Shown: piece by piece, positions 55,073-64,000 of the stretch
How positions within the stretch are numbered: position 1 is the stretch's first letter
How the letters are laid out: every line of letters begins with the position of its first letter
Origin: Parachlorella kessleri
Lineage: Eukaryota; Chlorophyta; Trebouxiophyceae; Chlorellales; Chlorellaceae
Length of the DNA stretch: 64,000 bases
Direction: 5' to 3'
Assembly (NCBI GenBank): GCA_001598975.1
Contig: BBXU01001860.1
Location: 1-64,000, forward strand
Notes under the pieces: generated by a model
What the model was told of the DNA's origin: nothing
What the model saw: only the letters and a program-made list of their open reading frames with translations
Databases searched by the model: none
Program-made: the position numbers and the translations under genes

Positions 55073-57247
55073 GAAAGCAATCCTGTCGCTGGGGCAGCGC
55101 AGAAAGGCGTCCTCGAATCCAGACTGGGCCCAGACGCGGGGCTTGCATTTGGACAATGGTCCATCTGTGATGCATGATGAGTCAAGGAACCAGTAGCCTA
55201 TTGCTTTGAGACCAGCAATTTTGGGCTCAGCACCAGTGGCACATATGACGTGGAAGTAGGCAAAGCTGAACCCCCGCTGGCAGGGGTCCACCAGGGTCAG
55301 CTTGTCAGGCTCATTGCCGGCACACCAAGACCCAAAGAGCTCCTGGTAAGCGCTGGGGGTGCGCCGCAAGAGGGCCTTTGGGCGGCGACGGGTGCCAGAA
55401 GTTGCTGTTTCGTTTCTGGCTGCTAGTGCAGCTGCACACTCGCTCCAGGCATCGCAGGTGTCATAAGCCTCAAGCACCAAGCGGGACAGGCCGTCCTGGT
55501 CATGGAAGCCAAGGGCAATGCTGGGGTGCATCACTGACACCCAGTGCTGGAAGAGAAGACGGCCCGCTGGTGTGGGCAGCACAAAATAATTGCCGCCATT
55601 GACTGGGAGCTCAGCCATGAACACGCCGGTGACGCCGCTTTGCTTCATGAAGGCCCCAAAGGAGGCGTAGAGATCTACAGGGTTAGGGTCTGGTGGAGTT
55701 AGCAGGGCGGCTCGAATAGTTTACAGTGACTTCAGCATCATTACAAGTACGTGATGCACGTTGGTGTGCACGGATATGGCCACAACTTCAATGAGGTTAA
55801 TATGGCAGAATGACCTGCAATGCACGCCAGGTCACACACGCAAGGAGGCAGAACTTCATAGAGGTGGTGATCATGGGCACCCACGTGAGGCCGCCCAGCA
55901 CTTACCGAAAGGGCTATAGGCAATGTCGACATCAGTGTGGTGCACGGCGTAGCCCCTGTCAAGCACTTTTGAGGTGACCAGGGGGCGGAACCACCTGCAC
56001 CATACTAGTCAGACGTTGCCGTTCCGCATCATACATGTTATGCAGAAAGCAAGTCGCCATGGCAACTCTCCAATGCTTTTAACAAGTATATAACAGCAGC
56101 AGAGTGGATTGCGGCATTCCACAAGTACCCAGTGGGCATCAGCTCACATGATTTGGGTATATGACTGCGACTGAAAGAGGGCCTCCTGATGGTCATCGCC
56201 GATGGGGTTGGGCAGGTATTTGGCAGCATTGTAGCAAGGTAAGTTCATTTGAAGGCAGGCATCAAGGCTCTTTTTATCCCAGACAAGCACGATGTAGCTG
56301 CTCACCCCTGCAGAAGGTGAGAAATAACACACCTTGCAAACGCCCGGAGGGTGGCATCCCATAACACATCACAAGTGCCCGGCAGGCGGCCTGCCTGCCC
56401 TTCGATACAACGAAGGCGACACAATGTGTTGTCAAACAGCAATTAGAGCATGCAGCTTGAGTGCTTCATCGAAAGACCCCTTGCTGCCCTCCGTCCCATA
56501 AAAGGTACCTGCAAACTTGACGAGTGAGTAGATGCAGTTCATGAGCATGACTCGGTGGTGGTGGTTGAAAAATATCATTGTGACTGCCGGGAAGCCATGC
56601 ACGGTTTTGTTGGCTTGGGCGTGCAGAAGCCCGTCTAGGTCATTCTCCAGGCCCGAGTAGGGCAGTTTGGTGCCGCGCGGCAGCAGCCAGGGTGTATGCG
56701 CCACTGCACCCAGCAACATGCGGTTGGAGGCTGACAAGCTGCCACCCACCATTGCATTATATACCTCTTTTTCAGGCTTCATTGCAGCAGGTGAATGGTG
56801 GCAGTCAGCTGGCAACGAGGAACAACTTGAAGAGCCAGGCACACATTGCCGCATGGTTCCTAGATGCCTTGCCTCTGCCTTGCGAAAAACTGCATCGACA
56901 CTAGCTTCATAAAGCTAGTGCTAGCTTTATGAAGCGACTGGAAGCGGCACCACAACGCACCTGGCGGCACAATGCTGAATTCCTCTGCCAGGATTCGAGA
57001 ACGCCGTGTGCGGCTCTCATTCAAGTGGGCTGTGTTCCACAAGCTGAAGCTAACAACTGCAAGCACCACCAAGGCTGCAAAGCCAGCGAACCGGCAGAGG
57101 CTCCTGCGTTGGCCTGGAGCTGCCATGCCAGCCCTGCAGACAGAAGTTCAATCTATTATGGTGCAGCTTAAAAGGCCAGTAATTACTGGCCTTTCTGGCA
57201 ACCAACCAGCTACAGCTGCGTTGCTCGCACCTTGGTGGCGGGCGCAT
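55064..57247 (-). CDS. Glycosyltransferase paralogue C
   Basis: Six exons close in phase: 57247-57231, 57133-56961, 56808-56509, 56307-56148, 55994-55906 and 55674-55064, for 449 residues. The first exon is 17 bases (MRPPPR). A signal anchor (FAALVVLAVVSFSLW), GLENDLDGLL, WFRPLVTSKVLDRG, DXD in HHTDVDIAYSPF, ELPVNGGNYFVLPTPAGRLL and HDQDGLSRLV follow. The third exon is 21 bases longer than in A and D, using an earlier acceptor that adds ADCHHSPAA-type residues in the stem. It is closest to A. Two further palindromes lie in its first two introns and one covers its stop codon, unlike its paralogues. Confidence 0.92.
56904..56935. repeat. 15-base inverted repeat with a 2-base loop
   Basis: GCTTCATAAAGCTAG, TG, then the exact complement CTAGCTTTATGAAGC, inside the second intron of paralogue C. 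Confidence 0.95.
57171..57194. repeat. Perfect 24-base palindrome
   Basis: Half-site AAAGGCCAGTAA followed directly by its reverse complement, inside the first intron of paralogue C. Confidence 0.95.
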
Positions 57248-57347
57248 AAGGCCTACACTTTGCCAACTACGACTCCTGGCCAGCACACTCCATGGAGGCG
57301 AGGCCCCTATGAAAGGCACATAGCAGCCAAGTGGGTTTCTTAATATT

Positions 57348-57359
57348 CTGGCGGGAAGC
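57348..57359 (+). promoter_or_regulatory. E2F-like element between divergent paralogues C and D
   Basis: CTGGCGGGAAGC lies 94 bases before the D start codon and 100 bases from the C start codon, in the 206-base divergent promoter shared by both. The first 12 bases are identical to the A element. Confidence 0.55.
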
Positions 57360-57453
57360 ATGGCATTGACCTGTAAGTCGGAAATCTTCCAGAGGATTCC
57401 CGATTTCGCACACAACGCTGCCAGAAGCCCGCAGGCTGGGAGGTGCAGCCGCC

Positions 57454-59747
57454 ATGCGTCAGTCGCCCAGGTGCGAGGGCAACGATTTTAGTGTCAGGCA
57501 ACTCCTACAACCCTGTTGCCACCTTGCCAAAAGTGGTTGGACTGCACTTGCAGGTCAAGCCAACGCAGGCGCTTCGGCCTCATAGCCTGCGTTGCAGCCT
57601 TGGTGGGACTTGCTGTGGTAAGCTGCAGCTTTCTGGACCTGGCCCATTTGAGTTCCCGCAGCAGGCAGCGACCTCGCATCCTGGTAGAGGACGTGCGCCA
57701 AGGTGGGGTTCGCTGCTGCTTTGTAACTATGGAGTGCGTACTTCGAAGTGATGTTGTATGTACCCAAGGGTCCGGAGCGCCTCTGTCTGCAGGCATTTCC
57801 TCCATGTGTGTAACGCCAGTGCAATTTCAAGGTGCCAACCGTCTGGTTGCCTTCGCCCTTGCTGGTGCAGTTGCAAGGGACCCCATACAGTTACTCTATG
57901 AGGCACTGGGGGCCGGCAGCTTGTCAGCCAACAACTCAGCGGTGCTGAGTGCCTTGGCACACGTGCCCTGGCTGCTGCCGCCTAAAACGAAGTTGCCCTA
58001 CTCCGGCATGGAGAATGACTTGGACGGGCTGCTGCGCACCCAGGCCAATCAAGCTGTGCAGGGGTTCCCAGCCGTCACAATGATCTTTTTCAACCACCAC
58101 CACCGGACCATGCTTATGAACTGCATTTACTCCCTCGTCAAGTTTGCAGGTGAGTGCATGCGCACACCCTAGAGGTTTGGAAGGGACCATCCCAATAGTT
58201 TCATGGCCACGTTGCAGCCCCCGCTCAGAAATGTAGGTTTGGTTTTCCAGCCATTGATAGACTTGTTATTGCGCATCTAGCAGTGGAGCAATACCTGTGG
58301 CTGACTGCGCAGAAAAGAGGGTAACTGGCCTATACTTTCCTGACACACCTGTTTGTAGGCGTACGCAGCTACATTGTTCTTACCTGGGACGAGAGGAGCC
58401 TTGATGCCTGCCTTCAAATGAACCTCCCCTGCTATAACACGTCCTCCCTGCTGCCCATCAAGATTGAAAGCCATCGTGAAGCGCTCTTCCAGACACAGTC
58501 ATACAACCAGATTGTGTGAGTCATGCAGGGCAATGGTGCTTGTGTGCTGCATGTTGCTGGGCAGGCACGGTGTTGTGTGCAATCCCCGTAAACAGCCAAT
58601 GTCTGCCAAAATGGTATTAGATGCTGGGTCTCTGACAACCGCAGACCCGTCCGGGGTCCGTAAACGGCGGGGAGCGTCATATGTGGAGGTGCAGGTGGTT
58701 CCGGCCCCGTGTTGTCTACAAAGTGCTTGAGAAGGGCTACGCAGTGCACCTCACGGATGTTGACATCGCATACAGTCCCTTCGGTGAGTGCTGGTCATGT
58801 ACCACATTCCATCCAGGCGATCACCACATTCAATAAGAGGTTCTCTGGGAGACCACGCGCACGACAGGCGTGTGCGCTGTTGTCCAACGTCAGTGCATGA
58901 GCTAGGGGAAGTTGGCTGGCACGTGTCACCCTCGACATGCTTGGGCAAAACCTCTGCATTGCCCAGGAGCACGCCATTTCTAGGGGCATACTGTGTTCAG
59001 CCTAGGCATGCCACTCTGCCGGCACTCCTGTAAATCGCTGGAGACTTCCAAAAGCAATTGACAAAGCCAACAGTGCAGTGGTGCCCCTGTCAAATCATGC
59101 ATGCAGATCTATATTCGTCCTTCGGGGCTTACGTCAACCACACCGGCATCACTGGTGTCTTCATGGCGGAGCTCCCAGTCAACAGCGGCAACTACTTGTT
59201 GCTGCCCACTCCAGCCGCCCACCTGCTGTTCCAGCGCTGGCTGTCCATGATGGATCCCAGCATTGCCCTGGGGTTCCATGACCAGGACAGCCTGTCCCGC
59301 CTGGTGATGGCAGTGTACGACACGTGTGACACCTGGAGCGACTGCGCTGTGAAGCTGGCAGCTAGAAACCAAAGCACAGCACCCGGTGCCCAAGAACCTC
59401 CCAAGGCTCTCTTGCGGCGCACGCCCAGTGCCTTCCAGGAGCTCTTTGGGTCCTGGTGCGCTGGTGGCCAGCCTGAGAGGCTGTCGCGTGTGGATCCCTG
59501 CCAGCCAGGCTTTAGCCATGCCTACTTCCATGTCATCTGTGTTACTGGAGCTAAGCGGAAGGCTGCGGGGCTCAAGGGGATTGGGTACTGGTTCCTTGAA
59601 GCAGCATGTTCTGCACATGGACCCCTGTCCAACTGCAAGCCCCTGGCCTGGAGCCGGCCACAGGTGGAGGATGCCTTCCTGCGATGCCCAAACAGCAGGT
59701 TGGCCTTCAACGCACACTATTCTTTTTGGGAATCAGGTCTCATGTGA
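57454..59747 (+). CDS. Glycosyltransferase paralogue D
   Basis: Six exons close in phase: 57454-57470, 57554-57702, 57871-58149, 58359-58515, 58695-58783 and 59107-59747, for 443 residues. It has the 17-base first exon (MRQSPR), a signal anchor (IACVAALVGLAVVSCSFL), GMENDLDGLL, WFRPRVVYKVLEKG, HLTDVDIAYSPF with the DXD, ELPVNSGNYLLLPTPA and HDQDSLSRLV. Exons 3, 4 and 5 have exactly the same lengths as in A. It is closest to B. The family stop codon after AFNA is lost and the frame extends ten residues (HYSFWESGLM). Confidence 0.93.
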
Positions 59748-60825
59748 TATCCAGCGAGGACGCAAGTTTAGTTCTAAGTATATGGGTAGGGGATTCGGAA
59801 TGGCTACGGGTGACGCTCCTGCCTATGGTCTCCCCAAGTAATGATTATTATTTAGGCAATGCAACCTGCAGTCCTCCCCATTTTCCCTTCTTTTCTCTTT
59901 GTTTCTGTACCCATATATTGCATGCCAGCAGCACTGGCGCTTCTTGCCGTAGGTCATGCTTTCCAGTGGCAAATTTTTTCACATTGTCCGCACATGGCAA
60001 TTGCTGCCAGTGCTGCACTCTCATGTGGGCCTCTTCATGTGCTGCTGCTGGTCCTACGCTTGTCACCCACTTGCATCATGGTAGTTGCAGCTCATGTGCA
60101 GACCGTGGTCTTGCGCATGTTCTCTCTCCCTGCTGTGGCCATCACTTGATCCCAACCGGTGGAATGGACTTCAGTATAACTTGGGGTATGTAGCCATTAT
60201 CACATTAGCAACATGATCGTGTAAAACACACAAAAAATTGAACTTTGAAGTGAAGTATTTACCCACAACCTGGGTGGACTTAGAACTAAGCCAAGAGCTG
60301 GGCAGGTTTCCTGCTGGCCGTTGCTCGTCACCCACGGGCATTGCAATGCATATGGATTTATGTACAGTGGAGGCTGGAACCGAAACAGCAACCTGAGCTT
60401 ACTGCCCATGGCCAGCACATGTCATGGATTGTGGAGCCCCGAGCAGAGTCACGGGCCAGTGCACATGTGATAAATGACATCCCAACTTGTGAGGGTGAAT
60501 ACGTGATGATGGAGGTTGGGCAGGGGCTTGGACGTCAGAGCTGACGGTTGACACTGTTCTGGTAGAAGGTGTGACCAGGCTTACACCTTGCAAAAACGTA
60601 TAGTGTTTATGGCATGCTCGTCAGCTTTCTATCAATAGTGCATGGATATCACAAGACCGGGCAAATAGTGTCAGAAAAAGACACTAGGTAGGTAGTCAAT
60701 AAATGCGTGTGTGGAATCACGTTGGTGCAGCAAGGCTGATTTACTGCGAAGAGGAGTTTAGGCAAAAAGCATTGCATATCAGTATGAACACATCAAAGCT
60801 CAGAAGCTTCAAGAGAGTTCTCTTC
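59748..60825. other. Intergenic stretch between convergent genes
   Basis: 3' UTRs of glycosyltransferase D (+) and the DUF3431-type gene (-), about 1.1 kb. The open frames here have no family signature. No repeat or RNA gene is recognised. Confidence 0.5.
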
Positions 60826-62509
60826 TCAGTGCTGCTGGCGCGGCGGGATGTCACTGTCCTCAAAGATCTTAAGCTGCAGCCCACAGCTGTGCTTCTCCTG
60901 GAGCTCCTCCGAGCGCTTCTGCGGGTCCAGGAAGGCGTGCCAGTAGCGCTCCACCAGGTGGTCCCCACCCGCCCAGCCCCCTTTGGCGTGGAACTGCGGG
61001 TAGCGGTAGCTGTTGGTGATCAGCTCCCACACCAGCACCCACCAGTCGCGGGGCCGGGAGTGAATGGCGGCGCGAGTGGTGGCAAAGATGCCATTGGCAT
61101 AGACCACATGGGGCTCCTCCCGTGGGATGCCCATGGCCGTCAGCATTTCGTTGGCGATGGGTCGCAGCAGCTTGTTGGTGCTGAAGTTGCGGTCAATGAG
61201 CTTGGTGTTCGACAGGGCTGCACAAAAAGAAAGGAGCGGGGGTCAGCTTTTTTTAAGCAGTGCTGTGGTTGATGACAGTGTACATGCATGGGAAGCAGCA
61301 TGGTTGGGAGCCATGGAGCGTCAGGCCTTGTTGAGCGGGCGCATGCGATCCAAGGTATATTCTGCCTGGTGCCATGGGCATGCAGCCCAGCACCATCTCC
61401 AGCTCAAACTGGACCCATAAGTGAATGGCACCCATGTGTGAACCGCCCAGCACCACAGCAGTGAAGTGGAGGTTAAGCCTGCTCACCTATGTATGCAGGC
61501 TTGTGCTGCAGGGCGTAGCGGACAAGGCAGGCCATCCTCTCCATGCCACCCACATGGTGCAGCGGGTCTCCCTGCAGACATGGGCAGCATGGAGGAGTTT
61601 CTGCTTTGGAGGCCCCATCCAGCCTACTCAAGTCACTACCTTGCATGCAGCATTATCTACCTCCTTTGGGCTGCCTGCGACTTTGACAGGGCAGAAACAC
61701 CATGCAATGGCCAGCTGCAATACAACAGCTACTCATGCAAGCCGGTCGACCTCATGCATGCCCCTTGCGTACGATTTGCTGAAGCCATGCATCGCTACCT
61801 CTCCTCATTATGCAGCCCTCCTACCTGGGAGAAAATGAGCACACTGGGTAGCTGGTCGTAGCGCCGGATGATGTGGAACAGGTAGGGAAGGCCCTCTCCC
61901 GCCATCTGGAGTGGCAGGGCATCAGGCCCTTGGAACTCCGCCTTGTTGTAAATGAACTGCGGGTAGAAAGGCGAGCAGGGCACATAACTGTTGACAGCGG
62001 CAGTGGTGAAAAAGCTACTTGGAAGCTCAATGTGCTTGCAAGGCAATAGGGCAAAGCCTAGCAGCCGCGCCTGTGACCTTTCCACAAGCCGCGCTTAATC
62101 CAGCAGCAGGGACAAGCCCAACAAGCGCATGCCGTGCCTACTGTCACTAGGAATTGGATACCATTTCCAAGGGTACTGCGCCCCGACCAATGTAACTCCC
62201 CACCTGGCGCATAAGGGGTAGGGCAGTGTCGTTGGCCCAAGACAGATCTTCACCACGTCCTTGTGCAATGATGATCTCGGCATCAACCACTGGCTTGGCA
62301 GAGCGTAGCTGCCCATTGTCACCCGCTAGAGCCAGGCGCACCTGCAGGGGTTCGCAGCAACCAGAGCATCTCGGGTTGGAAATCCCATACACCCGTAAGC
62401 ATGGCATACACCCAGCATACACCCATGAGCACAGCGTGCATAGCCTGAAGACTACTAGACGCTGTGCACCGGTCTTGCTATATAGCCACACTGCAGCAAA
62501 CAGGAGCAT
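60826..62509 (-). CDS. DUF3431-type membrane protein
   Basis: Four exons close in phase: 62509-62204, 61956-61825, 61571-61487 and 61217-60826, for about 304 residues if the ATG at 62509 is used (MLLFAAVWLYSKTG, a short hydrophobic start). The start is uncertain because a CAG|GTG at the middle of the first exon could instead be a splice acceptor. The conserved part reads AEIIIAQGRGEDLSW, then FIYNKAEFQGPDALPLQMA, then YLFHIIRRYDQLPSVLIFSQ and GDPLHHVGG. This is the pattern of DUF3431 (PF11913): DI.ISRY.EDLSW, IYNK, GRE...YL.YI...Y..LPD...F.QG. These proteins are thought to be glycosyltransferase-like, but no activity is established to my knowledge. Confidence 0.85.
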
Positions 62510-62727
62510 CCTTGACTGTGGCCAGTACCATCTCTCAAGCTTGAGATATGGTGACTTAAGGGCCCCTGGGACTGATGAGAATTTAAAGTGACACAAGTTG
62601 AAGGTTGTGGCCATGCTTCAAAGGCCCACTATCAGCCTGTATCTGGGGTGGTACCCAAAAGCTGTATGCAACTGAGTTGTCAACCATTCAGTGAAGGAGA
62701 CAAGTGGCTTGCTGCACTCAGCTTCCA
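62510..62727. other. Short intergenic gap
   Basis: Promoter or 5' UTR of the DUF3431-type gene and the 3' UTR of the epimerase gene, in tandem on the - strand. No element is recognised. Confidence 0.45.
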
Positions 62728-63895
62728 TCAACAAACCTGCTCGCTGATGGCTTTTGCAAAGCTGGCCTTGGCTTCAAACTTGAGGGCAAGTTTAGCAAGG
62801 CACGTGTTGGCAATGGCATGACGCAGGTCATGCGGCCGGCCAGGGGCGGTGGCGCGACTGGTGGACACCATTGACGCCAACTGGTTGATAGTGAAGCCGG
62901 TGCCGGTGCCGGCATTGATAGTCATGCCACGCACATCGCTCTGGTAGCCCATGACCAGGGCGCGTGCAGCATCTTGCACATGCAGGAAGTCTCGGCTCTG
63001 CTCTCCATCACCATCTACAAGCAGCGACTCGCCCTGCAGTAATGAGCAGCAAAGCGGGCAGCAGCGTCTGCAGTGCATATATATGGTGAGCAAGGTGCAG
63101 GGCCATTTCCGCAGCAAATTCCGCTGGAGCGGGCTCTCTTGCTACCAATCTTCACCCGAGCGATGCCTACTGTAAGCATGCACCTCGGAGACCCAAGACA
63201 GTACATGTCTGAGATGTAATGGGGCGGCCGTACACACGCGCAACACAACTAAGCCCAAAGCGATCCATATGGAATGCCAAGTTCTAATCAAGCATACGGA
63301 AAACTACTGCAAGTACGGCACCACGTGTTCTGGTGTCAATGGCACTTAGCGACCAGGGACATCCCCGCACCTTGGCAAGCATGTCCATGAAGCGACCGAT
63401 CACGCCAGCTTGGGGGCCAGTGGTTGGCTGACGGGCCCCGTAAACGCTGAACAGCCGAATAGACAAAGTTGACAACTTGTAGAAATCGTTGAACTCCTGC
63501 AGGGCATGTGGGCAGTTTAGTGCATTGACTTTCAGTGCACGCCAGAGGACTCCGCTGGTTGAGGCAGGACCCTGTCCCATACTTGATGAAGGCAAGCAAT
63601 CGCAGGGCATGGCAAGCGATGAGCTGTCTGGCTGCATGCTCAGGTGCATGTGGAAGGTGTACCAGGTGTACTTCAACAAATGAACCCCAACAGGGTTACA
63701 TACCTTCATGAGAATCTCCCCCTGGTACTTGCTGGACGCGTAAGGAGAGCGGGAGATATCAGGCATCTGGGACTCCACGTTGGGTATCGCCCCATTGCCG
63801 TATGCGGTTGAGGAAGCTGCATAGATCACCTTCTTCACCTTCCCGCTAGCCAGGGCAGCTTGCAGCACATTGTGGGTGCCCTGGACGTTGCTCTC
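62728..63895 (-). CDS. Sugar-nucleotide epimerase (extended SDR), C-terminal part
   Basis: Three exons close in phase: 63895-63704, 63496-63371 and 63033-62728, giving the last 208 residues; the N-terminal NAD-binding GxxGxxG part lies beyond the right edge. Seen are the catalytic serine and YxxxK pair in KVIYAASSTAYGN and SPYASSKYQGEIL, RLFSVYGARQ, and the substrate segment DGDGEQSRDFLHVQDAARA followed by INAGTGTGFTINQLA. This order is typical of UDP-glucose/UDP-sugar 4-epimerases and relatives, which interconvert sugar nucleotides. The C-terminus is DLRHAIANTCLAKLAL and then KAISEQVC. The exact substrate cannot be told from this part. It would feed the glycosyltransferases nearby. Confidence 0.92.
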
Positions 63896-64000
63896 CTGCG
63901 GTTGGGAAAAGATATGTGGTGAAACCGCTGTGCCACCACTGCACGGAGACATCCCTGGGGCTCGTGACTAGCATGCTGGTCTGCGGCTGGGGTGCTCTGC

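Noticed and set aside
43878..59747. The four glycosyltransferase copies as an assembly duplication
   Set aside because: Coding and intron sequences differ widely, exon 3 lengths and acceptors differ, and flanking genes are different.

Overview
The window reads as nuclear DNA of a green alga (Chlorophyta; a chlorophycean/volvocine-type alga is my best guess, by inference). The genes are split into short coding exons, mostly 80-300 bases, by short GT-AG introns, with a few apparent GC-AG introns. The recognisable proteins include a plastid FtsZ, a plastid-type soluble inorganic pyrophosphatase, a CDC123 with alga-style low-complexity insertions, and a Ser/Pro-rich extracellular protein. Intron-exon structures below were built by hand from splice-site phase, reading-frame continuity, family knowledge and, for four paralogues, mutual comparison. 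Where every phase closes I give high confidence. No tRNA, rRNA, CRISPR array or intact transposon was recognised. Layout, left half (1-38.7 kb): the 3' end of an unknown acidic protein gene (+); a gene carrying an SRP54 M-domain-like region but no GTPase (+); an unknown single-pass membrane protein (-); a weakly supported stretch (7.4-9.5 kb); a Golgi-type membrane-anchored FkbM-like methyltransferase (+); CDC123 (+); FtsZ (+); soluble pyrophosphatase (-); a large Ser/Gln/Ala-rich protein with repeated WRxRRR motifs (-); and, from a shared 284-bp divergent promoter, an 821-residue coiled-coil protein with AT-hook-like basic segments (+). Layout, right half (39-64 kb): an unusual concentration of glycan genes. 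These are a sulfotransferase (-), a nucleotide-sugar/triose-phosphate-type transporter (-), four paralogous type II membrane glycosyltransferases of nucleotide-diphospho-sugar-transferase type (called A to D here: A +, B -, C -, D +), a secreted or type I Ser/Pro-rich Ig-like protein between A and B (-), a DUF3431-type membrane protein (-), and the C-terminal part of a sugar-nucleotide epimerase (-, running off the right end). Together they could supply, transport, transfer and modify sugars on a Ser/Pro-rich wall glycoprotein. The functional linkage is my inference; only the co-location and the families are seen. Two structural themes stand out. First, all four glycosyltransferase paralogues share a 17-base first coding exon and a GGCGGGAAGC element (E2F-like) about 95-102 bases upstream of the ATG. 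Second, several genes carry decayed duplicate copies of exon edges beside the real splice sites (methyltransferase, FtsZ, pyrophosphatase). One paralogue (C) also carries three near-perfect palindromes, one of them 36 bases long and covering its stop codon.
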